The notes under the pieces were generated by a model. The model did not search any database. It had not been told where the DNA came from and saw nothing but the letters and a program-made list of their open reading frames with translations. Below, piece by piece: positions 37,976-47,528 of a DNA stretch of 64,000 bases. The translations under genes were made by a program, and so were the position numbers. The first letter of the stretch is position 1; each line of letters opens with the position of its first letter. Source of the DNA: Acidobacteriota bacterium (GTDB lineage Bacteria; Acidobacteriota; Terriglobia; Terriglobales; Acidobacteriaceae); the NCBI GenBank assembly GCA_018268855.1, contig JAFDVR010000016.1, forward strand, positions 176,145 through 240,144, in the 5' to 3' direction.

Positions 37976-38009
37976 ACAAGGGCCGCCTGCGGGCGGCCCT
38001 TGTGTTTTA
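37976..38009 (+). terminator. Intrinsic terminator after the membrane protein gene
   Basis: A perfect 12-bp stem ACAAGGGCCGCC/GGCGGCCCTTGT with a 4-nt loop, followed by GTTTTATT. Confidence 0.88.
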
Positions 38010-38085
38010 TTGCTTTGCCTACAAGGCCATGGCCGATACGGTCACAGCCCTTTACAGATGTGTAAAGGTTAGGTTGCGGTGAGGT

Positions 38086-38514
38086 ATGCGAGGAAATGGT
38101 GCAGAGAGACGCAGGCCGGTTGGGATGCCCGTTGCGTTGATGGCGGTGACGGGGATGGCTGGGGTGGTGCTTCGGTTTGCGCACTTGGGGCAGCCGCTGT
38201 TTGTGCGGAAGTATGGCGGGTCGGCGATGTGGGGGCTGATGATCTATTGGGTGGTGTGGGCCGTGATGGTGCGGCGGCCGGGGCAGGTGGCGCGGGCGGC
38301 GGTCGTGTCTGGTGGGATTGGGACGGCGGTGGAGTTTTTGAAGCTGGTGCATGCGCCATGGCTGGAGTGGTTTCGCGGGACACTTCCGGGGATTCTGCTG
38401 CTGGGCCGGTATTTTGCCTGGGCGGATATTTTGGCTTACTGGGTGGCGATTGGGATCGCGGCTTGTCTCGGTGCCTGGCTGTTGCGACGGTTTTTGGGAC
38501 GGCGGGCGGTTTAG
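38086..38514 (+). CDS. DUF2809 membrane protein
   Basis: A small inner-membrane protein of 142 aa with four membrane segments. The DUF2809 pattern appears as VEFLKLVHAPWLEWFRGTLP, then LLLGRYFAWADILAYWVAIG. Function is unknown for the family. The start may be the internal Met at 38125 (MPVALMAVTGMAG), because the first 13 residues are polar and basic. Confidence 0.78.
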   Translation: MRGNGAERRRPVGMPVALMAVTGMAGVVLRFAHLGQPLFVRKYGGSAMWGLMIYWVVWAVMVRRPGQVARAAVVSGGIGTAVEFLKLVHAPWLEWFRGTLPGILLLGRYFAWADILAYWVAIGIAACLGAWLLRRFLGRRAV

Positions 38515-38538
38515 GGCGCCGTCCTGGGTTGTGCCGGC

Positions 38539-38718
38539 TTACTCTTCCTCCTCGTCGTCTTCGACTTCGCCCTCTTCTTCGTCGTCCAGATCTTCTTCGT
38601 CTGCTTCGTCCTCATCGAGGTCGTCGAGTTCGTCGTCTTCGATCAGACCGGTGTCTTCGTCTTCAGCGAGGTTCTGCTGGATGTCTTCTTCGTTCTCGGT
38701 TGCTCGTGGGTTTGCCAT
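38539..38718 (-). CDS. Hyperacidic protein, 59 aa
   Basis: 35 of 59 residues are Asp or Glu and only one is basic (Arg5). The sequence opens MANPRATENEEDIQQNLAED and ends in a run of acidic residues (EVEDDEEEE). The ATG is preceded by CTGGAGCGACC, a good ribosome site. It is probably disordered. It may act as a DNA mimic, a metal-binding tail or a chaperone-like peptide; no family is recognised. The complementary strand gives a Ser-rich frame that is its shadow. Confidence 0.6.
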   Translation of the reverse strand: MANPRATENEEDIQQNLAEDEDTGLIEDDELDDLDEDEADEEDLDDEEEGEVEDDEEEE

Positions 38719-38953
38719 GGTCGCTCCAGTTGGTTTGTAAGGCAGTTGGACGCAGGCGCGGGCGGCGGGGAGGGACGCCAGAGAGCGTCTTTGGCGAGTG
38801 AACGTGCGCTTGCGCTGGAAGTGGTGCGGGCCGTTGCGGCTTCGCCTTCACTCCGGCCTTCGGCAGTGCGGAAGCGCCTTTGGCGCGGCTGTTTATTGGC
38901 ACGACTGAAGCCGTGCCCTTGACGGCTTTTGCCTCTCTACATCTCTGTAGAAG

Positions 38954-41455
38954 TCAGTTCTTCTGGAGTGGTTTCAAATGCGTACTTAGCTTTTCCGCTG
39001 TTAGCTTGTACTTCTCCCAAACTTGGGCGATACGCTGCTTCAACTGCTCTCCTTCGAGCACGGCGTGGGAGATTTCGTCATAGGCTGCCCTGACTGCGGT
39101 AACTAGGTTCGATAGAGCGGTCGTATCGAGCGAAAGTACACCCACAGCCTGTGAAGAATCAGTGCACTTTCCAGAGGGAATCATGCTTACCAATAGCTTC
39201 TGATGTTTAGGGTACATCGAGTCAAACCATACACCAGCCACCAACAGTTGACCGTGCTCCTCTTTGGTTAGAGCATTTTGGGCTAATTTTTTACTCTTCG
39301 ACTCGATTACCCATGCGTCAAGATTTGAAAGAAACCATAGTAGGTCAGGTCCCTTTCCGTTGGTACTTGTGTTATCTGGTCGTTGTGCCTTCAGACCGAT
39401 GAAGTCCGCCAGTTTTTCCATAGCCGCATCCATCTGATTACTGCTTGCCGCGTTTACTAGCGGTTGCATCGCATCGTCGAATTCTTGTAGAACTGCACGA
39501 CGAAATGCAAAAGACTTCAGTCGGCCGAATACCTTCTCGATTTGATCATCGACAATCGTTATTGGCGCATACGGCAGCGGCGCACGTGGTTTCAGAAGGA
39601 GCCTGTTCGAAAGGTAAGCGCTCTTCTGGAATTCCTCTGACTTCTCGGTTGCGCCCCAGTGCGAAGCAATGCGCGCTGCTAATTGGAAAAACCATCCTCG
39701 CGTTGCGTCGTCTAGGCTCTTCTTCTCAAGATGCCTAACGATGGTAGTAATAGCCTTTTCATGGAAGCCGTCTCTCCAAATACGAAGAGCTTTCCGCTCG
39801 GTGGACGCATCGCTGAGATCACTCTCTTCAGCTTCGGTTGATTTCATGCGGTCCGCCAGTTGTTCTGCGGCGAAGCGTCTCCAGTCGCGGTCTCGTCCTA
39901 GGCACTTATTCATCACATCGCCAAAATCCTTGTAGGACTCGATGTGACGGCTTACCTCCTGTCCAATCTCAATCTGGGCACGTGTTGCGCTTGTCATCAA
40001 CTGGAGGTTGCGCTGTCTGCTTATCCAATGAACAAGAGAATCTCCCACAAGCAACACTACGGAATAGTCGCTCGGACCTCGAGAGGCCCGTCCTGCACCC
40101 TGTTCGATCTTTTGAGCGACCCACAAATCGATACTGCGACTACCATTCAGTACCACCGCACGGTAAGTATCGTATGCGGACATCGCCGTTGGAGTGCCGT
40201 CGATGATCAAGATGCGGCAAGCATTCCCCGAAAGGTCTATCCCTTCATATCTTTGGGCAAACGCATAGGGACCTTTATCTGAACCGTCTGTCAGAAACTT
40301 GACTGCATCCTGGACTCCTTCTGCAGACACGGGGTGCGATGCGGGTGGACACCAACTATCCGCCTGTGTACCAGAAGGAGTGAGAATGCAAGTAGCGACC
40401 TTGCCCGCTATAGCCTTAAGAGCCGACCGGACCCATGTGTGCGATTTTTCTCCTGCGCCTGTAACTGCAGGAATCAGAATCATGCGTTCGCTAATGCCGG
40501 CGAGTGAAGAAGAAGTGATGGCGGTTTCTGCGGCGGTGCGATCTATGTCAAAAGCAAGAATCGAGCTTCCATCATCCGGAAATGTTGCAGACATGAAAAC
40601 TCTGTTCCTACACTTGTCGAATGAAGGGATAAGGTCTACGAAGGGGAGGACCGAAGTAATGGAAATTGCGTTTCCGGAAAAGAGGGCGTGGCAGTACTGG
40701 AGGTTATCTCTAAGGAACTGCCATTCCAAAGATTCAGAAATATCCCCAGTTGTGCCCAGGATATTTCTGACCTCTTCGAGCTTAGTGAACCAGCTCCAGT
40801 AGGGCACTTCGATAATTGAGCGTTCCGCTCGTTGAGCGATCCCCTCGAAAGTGCCGACCATTCCTACTTCGCTGAAGGATGATGCGAAAAGCGAAATGAG
40901 ACGCTCATATGCCCTCGAAGAGCGATCAATAGACAGTGTGAACTGATCACGAAGTATGGAAAATGCGGAGTGAGCGTCGTCGCATATTACGCCTCCCAAT
41001 GTAACAATAGGCCGCCCGGGTGTGCCGAACTTACTGGCTCCATGGAACACGGCATGATACGTGCAAACAAGAAGCGATTTCCCATCGAAGAATGGACCCG
41101 GGAGCGGTTTGCCTTTTACGTACGCGCAGACATCCAGTCCGTAAGAGTTCGCAAGAGCAATCGTTTGGTCCACCAGTTGTCTATTCGGGCAGAGATATAC
41201 GACCGGTTCTCCTGAATGTCGCATGATAGAAGTCCCAATCAGGAGACCGACTAGAGTCTTGCCACCTCCGGTGTGCAGCTTTATGACAGTGTCCTTAGCA
41301 CCTCGCTTTTTATTCCATTCCTCAAGTACCTCTGCCTGGCTGACATGTAGGTCAATAAGATTTTCGGATTTGGGAAGCCGTCTGAATATCTCTATCGGGT
41401 CTGAAGGGGGAGGTTCGGCCTTAGACGCGCCGAAGGTTTTAAAATCGATTGGCAT
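38954..41455 (-). CDS. SF2 helicase with C-terminal PD-(D/E)XK-like nuclease, 833 aa
   Basis: A DEAD/DEAH-type helicase, probably for defence. Motif I is KLHTGGGKTLVGLL (about residue 60), motif II is ICDDAHSAF (about 159, DDAH), SATFP is motif III, and motif VI is EQGAGRASRG (about 453). A C-terminal part has GPDLLWF (about 703), then AWVIESKSKK with the E-x-K (about 717) and HGQLLVAG: a likely PD-(D/E)XK nuclease. The middle region is long and unassigned. No methylase or specificity subunit is adjacent, so it is not a normal restriction system. Codon use is less GC-biased than glmS, which suggests transfer. Confidence 0.8.
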   Translation of the reverse strand: MPIDFKTFGASKAEPPPSDPIEIFRRLPKSENLIDLHVSQAEVLEEWNKKRGAKDTVIKLHTGGGKTLVGLLIGTSIMRHSGEPVVYLCPNRQLVDQTIALANSYGLDVCAYVKGKPLPGPFFDGKSLLVCTYHAVFHGASKFGTPGRPIVTLGGVICDDAHSAFSILRDQFTLSIDRSSRAYERLISLFASSFSEVGMVGTFEGIAQRAERSIIEVPYWSWFTKLEEVRNILGTTGDISESLEWQFLRDNLQYCHALFSGNAISITSVLPFVDLIPSFDKCRNRVFMSATFPDDGSSILAFDIDRTAAETAITSSSLAGISERMILIPAVTGAGEKSHTWVRSALKAIAGKVATCILTPSGTQADSWCPPASHPVSAEGVQDAVKFLTDGSDKGPYAFAQRYEGIDLSGNACRILIIDGTPTAMSAYDTYRAVVLNGSRSIDLWVAQKIEQGAGRASRGPSDYSVVLLVGDSLVHWISRQRNLQLMTSATRAQIEIGQEVSRHIESYKDFGDVMNKCLGRDRDWRRFAAEQLADRMKSTEAEESDLSDASTERKALRIWRDGFHEKAITTIVRHLEKKSLDDATRGWFFQLAARIASHWGATEKSEEFQKSAYLSNRLLLKPRAPLPYAPITIVDDQIEKVFGRLKSFAFRRAVLQEFDDAMQPLVNAASSNQMDAAMEKLADFIGLKAQRPDNTSTNGKGPDLLWFLSNLDAWVIESKSKKLAQNALTKEEHGQLLVAGVWFDSMYPKHQKLLVSMIPSGKCTDSSQAVGVLSLDTTALSNLVTAVRAAYDEISHAVLEGEQLKQRIAQVWEKYKLTAEKLSTHLKPLQKN

Positions 41456-41652
41456 ATAGCTCCGTTCCGGAGTGGCCAGCGTAATTATTTATCGAAAACA
41501 AATCAAGATATTTATCCATTCCACGATCACGCCTGCATCCCTCGAGCTACGCTAGCTTCCGTCTCCATTGAGTTCAGCTTCACCCAGATGCAATATACGT
41601 TCTCAGTACTAAACCAGCCGTTCGCTATAAAATCGCTGCCTTCAGATGTCTC

Positions 41653-41680
41653 GGTGGAGTAATGCTTCGCCTACTCCACC
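41653..41680 (-). terminator. Hairpin overlapping the glmS stop codon
   Basis: A perfect 9-bp stem GGTGGAGTA/TACTCCACC with a 10-nt loop spans the glmS stop codon. No T-run follows on the minus strand, so it is a weak terminator or RNA-end stabiliser. Confidence 0.4.
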
Positions 41681-43611
41681 GTCACGCTCTTGGCCAGATT
41701 TCTTGGCTGATCTACATCCGCTCCTCGTCTTACTGCTATGTGATAAGCCAGCAGTTGTAGCGGGACTGTTTCCAGGATGGGGAGCAGGAGGTCGGGGGCG
41801 GCGGGGATGTGGATGGTGTGTTCCACGAGGTTGGTGATTTCGTGGTCGCCTTCGGTGGCGATGGCGATGACGCGTCCGCTGCGGGCGGTGACTTCCTGAA
41901 TGTTGCTGAGGGTTTTTTCGTAGCGGAGGACGCTGGTGGGGTCGTCGTCGTCCTTGGTGGCGATGCAGACGACGGGGAGTTCCTCGTCGATGAGGGCGTT
42001 GGGGCCGTGCTTCATCTCGCCGGCGGGGTAGCCTTCGGCGTGGATGTAGGAGATCTCCTTGAGCTTGAGCGCGCCTTCGAGGGCGATGGGGTAGTGGATG
42101 CCGCGGCCGAGGAAGAGGAAGTCGCGCGCGGTGGAGAAGGACTTGGCGAGCGTCTGGATGTGGTCGTCGGTGCGGCGGAGGACGTCTTCGATCTTGGCCG
42201 GGATTTTGGCGAGTTCGTTGGCGTAGTGGAGACTCTGTGCAGCGCTTAAAGTCCCGCGCTGCTGGCCGAGGTACATCGCCAGCGTGAAGAGGGCGGTGAG
42301 CTGGGCGGTGAAGGCCTTGGTGGAGGCGACGCCGATTTCCGGGCCGGCGTTGGTGGTGATGACGCCGAGCGCTTTGCGGGTGATGGCTGAGCCGACGACG
42401 TTGCAGATGGCGAGCGTGGGGGTGTTGTGGCCGATCATTTCGGCCTGCGCGGCGATGGTGTCCGCGGTTTCGCCGGACTGCGTGATGAGGAGGCCGAGCG
42501 CGGAGGGGATGGGGTCGCGGTAGCGGTATTCGCTGGCGTAGTCGACGTCTACGGGCAGGCGCGCGAGGCGCTCGATCATGTACTTGCCTGCGAGGCCGGC
42601 GTGCCACGAGGTGCCGCAGGCGGCGATGGTGAGGTTGGTTGCGGCGCGGAGCTGGTCGGCGGAGAGTTTAAGGTCGGGCAGGTAGACGGTGCCGTCGTCG
42701 AGCGAGACGCGGCCGAGGGTGGTGTCGCGGACGGCGCGGGGCTGCTCGTTGATCTCCTTGAGCATGAAGTGCTTGTAGCCGCCCTTTTCAGCCTGGTGGG
42801 GGTCCCAGGTGATGCGTTGCGGGGGGCGCTGGATCTCGGTGCCGTCGAAGTCGGTGAAGCGGACGCCGGTGGGGGTGAGGATGGCGAGATCGCCGTCCTG
42901 CAGGAAGACGATGTCGCGCGTGTGGTGGAGGATGCCGGGGACGTCGGAGGCGAGGAAGAATTCGCCGTCGCCGATGCCGATGACGGCGGGCGGGCCGCTG
43001 CGCGCGGCGATGAGCGTGTTGGGGTGATGCGCGGAGAGGACGCCGATGGCGAAGGCGCCGGTGAGTCTCTTCACGGCGCGGCGAACAGCGGCGGCGAGAT
43101 CGCCGGCGGATGCGTTGCTGAGTTCGGAACTGTCGTCGATAAGTGCGGCGGACTCATTGGCAGCGCGTGTCTGGTCAGTGCGAATGCCGAGTTCGTCCTC
43201 GATTAAGTGGGCGATGATCTCGGTATCGGTTTCGGACTTGAACTGATGGCCGCGCGCGGTGAGCTCGCGCTTGAGGGCGAGGTAGTTTTCGACGATGCCA
43301 TTGTGGACGACGACGAGCGTGCCGGAGCCGTCGCGGTGCGGATGGGCATTCTCTTCGGTAGGGCGGCCGTGGGTGGCCCAGCGGGTGTGTCCGATGCCGT
43401 AGGTGCCGATGAGCGGCGAGGATTGCAGAACGGCTTCAAGGTTGGAGAGCTTGCCGGGCGCGCGGCGGATTTCGAGCCGACCGGGTTCCGCTTCCATCCC
43501 GGCAACTGCGATGCCGGCAGAGTCGTATCCGCGGTACTCAAGACGGCGCAGACCTTCAATGATGACGGGGACAACGGGGCGTGGACCGATGTAGCCAATG
43601 ATTCCGCACAT
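41671..43611 (-). CDS. glmS: Glutamine-fructose-6-phosphate aminotransferase
   Basis: Makes glucosamine 6-phosphate, the entry to peptidoglycan and lipopolysaccharide amino-sugar synthesis. It is 646 aa: an N-terminal glutaminase with the catalytic Cys2 (MCGIIGYIG), EYRGYDSAG and GHTRWATHG, then two SIS domains ([37 protein letters not shown]) and a C-terminal LAKSVTVE. The start is set at 43611 because Cys2 must become the N-terminus. No glmS ribozyme was seen upstream. Confidence 0.98.
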   Translation of the reverse strand: MCGIIGYIGPRPVVPVIIEGLRRLEYRGYDSAGIAVAGMEAEPGRLEIRRAPGKLSNLEAVLQSSPLIGTYGIGHTRWATHGRPTEENAHPHRDGSGTLVVVHNGIVENYLALKRELTARGHQFKSETDTEIIAHLIEDELGIRTDQTRAANESAALIDDSSELSNASAGDLAAAVRRAVKRLTGAFAIGVLSAHHPNTLIAARSGPPAVIGIGDGEFFLASDVPGILHHTRDIVFLQDGDLAILTPTGVRFTDFDGTEIQRPPQRITWDPHQAEKGGYKHFMLKEINEQPRAVRDTTLGRVSLDDGTVYLPDLKLSADQLRAATNLTIAACGTSWHAGLAGKYMIERLARLPVDVDYASEYRYRDPIPSALGLLITQSGETADTIAAQAEMIGHNTPTLAICNVVGSAITRKALGVITTNAGPEIGVASTKAFTAQLTALFTLAMYLGQQRGTLSAAQSLHYANELAKIPAKIEDVLRRTDDHIQTLAKSFSTARDFLFLGRGIHYPIALEGALKLKEISYIHAEGYPAGEMKHGPNALIDEELPVVCIATKDDDDPTSVLRYEKTLSNIQEVTARSGRVIAIATEGDHEITNLVEHTIHIPAAPDLLLPILETVPLQLLAYHIAVRRGADVDQPRNLAKSVTVE

Positions 43612-43702
43612 GATGGAAGTATGCACTCTGACGCGGGATGCCGGTCAATTTCAAAGTGTCCGAACGTGCCCCAAAAGTACCGGAACCCCAATCACTGAAG
43701 TG

Positions 43703-45214
43703 CTAAGTAAGCGTGAACCGGATCGCGGTTGCGTACGGCACGGTGGCGATGAGCTTGCCATCTTTCAGGTGCGGGAGTTTAGGGGAGCGCGTAATGTGGG
43801 CTTCGCGCGCTTCAAGGGACGGCGCTGAAAGCATCTCCTGCAATACAACCCCGGATCTCGCCTTACCGAAGTTGAGTGTGAGATTGAGGTCCTGTGTCGC
43901 GTCTTTGTTGATGACGATGAAGGAGAGATGCGTGCTGGGGAGCTTGGCTGCATAGGCGGTGGCGTTCACGGGGCCGGGATTGAAGTCGACTGGAAGCAGC
44001 GTTGCGCCGCTGAAGAGGCCAGCGAAGCGAAGGCCATAGCTGACCGGTTCTGCAACGTACTTGCCGTTGAAGGTGGCGATAGGCGTGTAGAACGGGTGCG
44101 GGTGCTTCTGAATGTCGGCACCGGAAATACCGGCCTCCTTGAGCATGATATCGCCGGGAAGAAAGCCGCCGACGGAGTTAGCGACAGATTTGCCTGTGCC
44201 TCCGTGGAGATTGACGCCGGAGTAGCCGAAGGAGGCGAGGGTGAGCGCGTAGTCTGCCGCCCAGAGCGCGGAGGCGAAGACATCTGAGACGCCCGGCTTG
44301 CCGCCGCGATAGCAGGTGTTGCCTTCCGTCATGCGGACGCGCACACCCATCTTGGCCGCTGCTGCGGAAGCGACCTTCGCATCGTGAATGACCTTGCTTT
44401 TATCGGAGAGCAGCGCGGGGATGTTTACTTTGGGATTGGTAGCTGGACCGCCGAAATAATAGTGGTGCGAAAGCGTGGTGACATGCGGTGGATTGGGAAT
44501 CGTGGGCCAGAGCGTGGCGACTTCCTTGAGCCAGTCGATCTTGCTTGCCACGTCAGGGATGCCGAATTTTGCATTCGGTACTACGGCAACAATGGCACGG
44601 GCGATGGCGAGCCACTCTTTTAGATACTCTTTGACCGACCATGTTTTTGGATCGCGGATGTGTTTGTCGAAGAGATCGACTTCGTTGCCGATCTGGAAGT
44701 ATTGCAGCCGATTGCCGAGCGTCTTTGCTACGAACGCTGCTTCTTCCGCGGCGCGTGCGGGCGTGTTGGTGCCGAGGTTCATGCCGTAGAGGCAGGTCCA
44801 TCCCGTCGCGCGCAGAAACGCGGCGAGGTTGCGAATGGCCTGTGGTGTTACCGGGTAAAACTGCGCGACGGAGTGGCCTACGACCGTCTTTACGTTCGGT
44901 GCGCTCGGCGGTTGTGTGTCAGCAGTTGGCTTCCAGTAGGCGAACTCGCTGGTGTTGCCGCCGAGGCGGAGAACTCCGCTGTGCGAGAGTGCGCGGAACT
45001 GCGCGATGAGGCCGTGGTTCGCGAGTGAGAAGAAGGTGGGATCGGTGAGTTGCTGTACCTCGTAGGAGAGGCCGACGAAGTCCTGCGGGATGGTGGGGCC
45101 GGTCTCGCCTTGCTGAATAGAGAGCGTGGCGGGTGCGGTAGATTGCGCGAAGATGCGCGCGGCAGGCAGACCGAGAAGAGCTGTGGAGAGGAAGCTACGT
45201 CGGCTCGCGTTCAT
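43703..45214 (-). CDS. GH79-like glycoside hydrolase, exported
   Basis: Probable beta-glucuronidase or related GH79 enzyme, 503 aa. A Tat-type signal (SRRSFLSTALLGLPAARIFA) is followed by a TIM barrel with FQIGNEVDLF (acid/base Glu) and VRMTEGNTCYRGG (nucleophile Glu), then a beta domain. This is close to the GH79 pattern; GH30/GH39-type alternatives are less likely. It lies downstream of the TonB-C gene cluster on the same strand, 49 bp away. Confidence 0.82.
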   Translation of the reverse strand: MNASRRSFLSTALLGLPAARIFAQSTAPATLSIQQGETGPTIPQDFVGLSYEVQQLTDPTFFSLANHGLIAQFRALSHSGVLRLGGNTSEFAYWKPTADTQPPSAPNVKTVVGHSVAQFYPVTPQAIRNLAAFLRATGWTCLYGMNLGTNTPARAAEEAAFVAKTLGNRLQYFQIGNEVDLFDKHIRDPKTWSVKEYLKEWLAIARAIVAVVPNAKFGIPDVASKIDWLKEVATLWPTIPNPPHVTTLSHHYYFGGPATNPKVNIPALLSDKSKVIHDAKVASAAAAKMGVRVRMTEGNTCYRGGKPGVSDVFASALWAADYALTLASFGYSGVNLHGGTGKSVANSVGGFLPGDIMLKEAGISGADIQKHPHPFYTPIATFNGKYVAEPVSYGLRFAGLFSGATLLPVDFNPGPVNATAYAAKLPSTHLSFIVINKDATQDLNLTLNFGKARSGVVLQEMLSAPSLEAREAHITRSPKLPHLKDGKLIATVPYATAIRFTLT

Positions 45215-45263
45215 GCCGATGATGGTAAGTCTCGGTGTGGTGATTTGGGAAATCGTTAGTCCT

Positions 45264-45683
45264 TCATCGACGGCCGTATATTTTGAAGAAGACGGAAGCG
45301 CGGAGTTGGACAGGCACCGGCTTGCCTTCTTTCATGGCCGGCCTGAAACGCCATTGCGAAACAGCTTCGATAGCTTTTTCATCCAGACCGTGCCCCAGAG
45401 GCCTGACGACCTGGATACACTTCGGCTTGCCATTCACATCCACCACAAAGCTGAGCAGCACGTCGCCGGTGATTTTTTGGCGGCGAGCTTCTTCGCTGTA
45501 CTCGGGTTGAACCTGATCGATTATGCGCGGCGCTGTGAGTGGACTGGTTCCTTCTATATCCGCTCGACGTATTTCGTGCACATTGGAAAAATCAGGACAG
45601 GTTGGGGTTGGCGTCTGCGTAAGGAGCGAAGAGGTGAAGAGGAGACCTGCAAGAGGTGCGATGGCGTATGAGGTGGGTTTCAT
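45264..45683 (-). CDS. TonB C-terminal-domain protein, 139 aa (paralogue 1)
   Basis: A short exported protein with a signal peptide and one TonB-C domain (PEYSEEARRQKITGDVLLSF, KCIQVVRPLGHGLDEKAIEA, WRFRPAMKEGKPVPVQL). TonB-C domains dock TonB-dependent receptors. It has no visible Pro-rich spacer, so it is unlike normal TonB. It is the last of four paralogues in one row. The start at 45683 gives the signal peptide YAIAPLAGLLFTSSLL. Confidence 0.85.
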   Translation of the reverse strand: MKPTSYAIAPLAGLLFTSSLLTQTPTPTCPDFSNVHEIRRADIEGTSPLTAPRIIDQVQPEYSEEARRQKITGDVLLSFVVDVNGKPKCIQVVRPLGHGLDEKAIEAVSQWRFRPAMKEGKPVPVQLRASVFFKIYGRR

Positions 45684-45691
45684 GACAGTCC

Positions 45692-46552
45692 TTAGTTTTG
45701 AAGCGCTCCCATCAGAACTCGCGGATAGACGGCATAATCCATTTCTACGCGGAGAGGAAAGCCGTTCCATTGCGGAGGCTCGAATCGCAGAGATTGCATG
45801 TATTGCAGCATCGCCTTGTCGGCACCGTAGGGAGCGTGATGCACGATGCGTGCGCAGCTGGTTGTGCCGTCAGGCTCGATAATGACGTTTGCAGTGACGA
45901 CACCACGGAAGCGGGCGAGTTCCATGTCGGTGGTGAAGGCGAACTTCGGCTGATTGATGACTTTGGGGCGCCCAGTGCGGGTGCTTACATGCGCGGGAGC
46001 GTCGGGCGACTTTGTGGCGATCTTTTCCCAGAGAATGGCGCAGCCGGTGAGCGGGTAGTCTGGCTTGATCTCAGGGTAGACGGGAGCCACGATGGTGTTG
46101 AGCGCCTTGACCACGGCGACGATTGTGGGGCCAAACTCAAAGGTGGGAAGGAGGGATCTGCTGACCTCGACAGTCCCATTGAGTGGAGCGTCATTGTGGC
46201 CGATCTCGACCTTCTCCGCATCAAAGAGGCGGTCACGCCGGGCATAAATCTGCAGTGTATGAGCGAAGATTTTGTCCTGCTGCTTGAGGACGTGATACGT
46301 CGTGACCTGATACTCGCCGAACTGGAGAAAGATGAGTGCCTCGGTAGGTTTGTTGTCATCGACCAGTGTGGGAACGTAAATGTCCTCGTCGGGTGATGAG
46401 TAGATCTGTACCGCTTTTAGCCAATGGTGCGAATCGGTGCGGATGGATTTGATGACATTGTCATGGCTGCGCCGGATGACGGCGTCGTCAGCATGGAGAG
46501 AGGGCGAACAGAGGAACAGAAGAAAGAAGATGAAGCCAGCGTTCTTACGCAT
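45692..46552 (-). CDS. TonB C-terminal-domain protein, 286 aa (paralogue 2)
   Basis: Signal peptide (KNAGFIFFLLFLCSPSLHA), then a region of about 170 residues shared with its neighbours that recurs as DEDIYVPTLVDDNKPTEALI and FGEYQVTTYHVLK, then a TonB-C domain (VTANVIIEPDGTTSCARIVH, APYGADKAMLQYMQSLRFEP). The N-terminal region has no name I know. It lies 54 bp after paralogue 3 and 8 bp before paralogue 1. Confidence 0.83.
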   Translation of the reverse strand: MRKNAGFIFFLLFLCSPSLHADDAVIRRSHDNVIKSIRTDSHHWLKAVQIYSSPDEDIYVPTLVDDNKPTEALIFLQFGEYQVTTYHVLKQQDKIFAHTLQIYARRDRLFDAEKVEIGHNDAPLNGTVEVSRSLLPTFEFGPTIVAVVKALNTIVAPVYPEIKPDYPLTGCAILWEKIATKSPDAPAHVSTRTGRPKVINQPKFAFTTDMELARFRGVVTANVIIEPDGTTSCARIVHHAPYGADKAMLQYMQSLRFEPPQWNGFPLRVEMDYAVYPRVLMGALQN

Positions 46553-46605
46553 GGCGACCATCTTAGATGGGCTGTACAGAGTTCAGAAACTTTTTTGTGG
46601 GTCAA

Positions 46606-47496
46606 TTAGCGCGGATCGATTTGAAAGTTTACCGAGACGTTGAGTTCCACGGGGACCGGCTTGCCATCGAGCTTTGCGGGCTCAAAAACATACCGCGATA
46701 CGGCTTCCACAGCCTTTCTGCTCAGACCATAGGGCAGGAGACGTACGACGTGAATGCATTTGGGTTTGCCGTCGATGTCTATTATGAGCCCGATAACAGT
46801 CTCACCGGAGAACCTCTTCTCCCTGGCCTCTGCGCTGTAATCAGGATCGGGTTGCCGAAGCAGGCGAGGAGCTTCTAAATGGCCGTCCATCTTGCGAACT
46901 CCCTGAATCTCTGTGCACACTTCTGGCTTAGGCGTCATGGCGACTTCGGGATAAAGTTTCGCCGCGACTTCCTGCAGCGTCATCAAGGAACGGGCTAGCG
47001 TCGGCGCCAGGGCCGTGAAGGAAACGGGGTCGCTCTTGATGGACACAGCAGGCTGGATCGTTCCGTCATCGGAGATGTCGGCGCGGCTAACCAGATGAGC
47101 TTTCTGGTCCGTATAGAAAATCGCAAGCACTTCTCTCGAGTAATGCAGTGTGTTGCAAGTTGAGGCACGGATTGCCGCATCCAAATCTTGATGGTCGGCA
47201 AGGCATGATGCCGGTGTTTTATAGGCCAGATACAGGGTGGTATTGTAGCTGCCGTAGTTGACGAGAACCACACCGTCATTGGGTTTATCGATGTTCTGCC
47301 TGGCAATGTAGACGGTAGTATTGGCGTCGAAGACGATCTGAACGGCATCAACCCATTCGCCCGCTTCAGTACGAATCTTTTTGATGGCTCTCTGCTTATC
47401 GGTTTTGATAAACCGCTGTGCTGAGGCTGAAGCGGCGAGGCTCGCGAGGAGGAGAAGAACGGAGAGTCGCAATGGATTAGGCGTTTTGGAAATCAT
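46606..47496 (-). CDS. TonB C-terminal-domain protein, 296 aa (paralogue 3)
   Basis: Same layout as its neighbours: signal peptide (LRLSVLLLLASLAASASA), a variable N-terminal domain (TVYIARQNIDKPNDGVVLVN, YGSYNTTLYLAYK) and TonB-C (DYSAEAREKRFSGETVIGLI, KCIHVVRLLPYGLSRKAVEA, YVFEPAKLDGKPVPVELNVS). The TonB-C part is closest to that of paralogue 1. Confidence 0.85.
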   Translation of the reverse strand: MISKTPNPLRLSVLLLLASLAASASAQRFIKTDKQRAIKKIRTEAGEWVDAVQIVFDANTTVYIARQNIDKPNDGVVLVNYGSYNTTLYLAYKTPASCLADHQDLDAAIRASTCNTLHYSREVLAIFYTDQKAHLVSRADISDDGTIQPAVSIKSDPVSFTALAPTLARSLMTLQEVAAKLYPEVAMTPKPEVCTEIQGVRKMDGHLEAPRLLRQPDPDYSAEAREKRFSGETVIGLIIDIDGKPKCIHVVRLLPYGLSRKAVEAVSRYVFEPAKLDGKPVPVELNVSVNFQIDPR

Positions 47497-47528
47497 TTGT
47501 GCGTGGTGAGATGCTTCTTATCCGATTT

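Noticed and set aside
38351..38740. Ser-rich plus-strand frame over 38.5-38.7 kb
   Set aside because: The Ser/Ser-Arg runs are the complement of the acidic codons of the 59-aa minus-strand gene, which has a good RBS.
42427..43206. Plus-strand frames opposite glmS (259 aa and others)
   Set aside because: Shadow frames over a well-conserved glmS; the Gly/Asp-rich composition has no protein character.
43612..43702. glmS ribozyme upstream of glmS
   Set aside because: The 90-bp interval is too short and no ribozyme-like core is visible.
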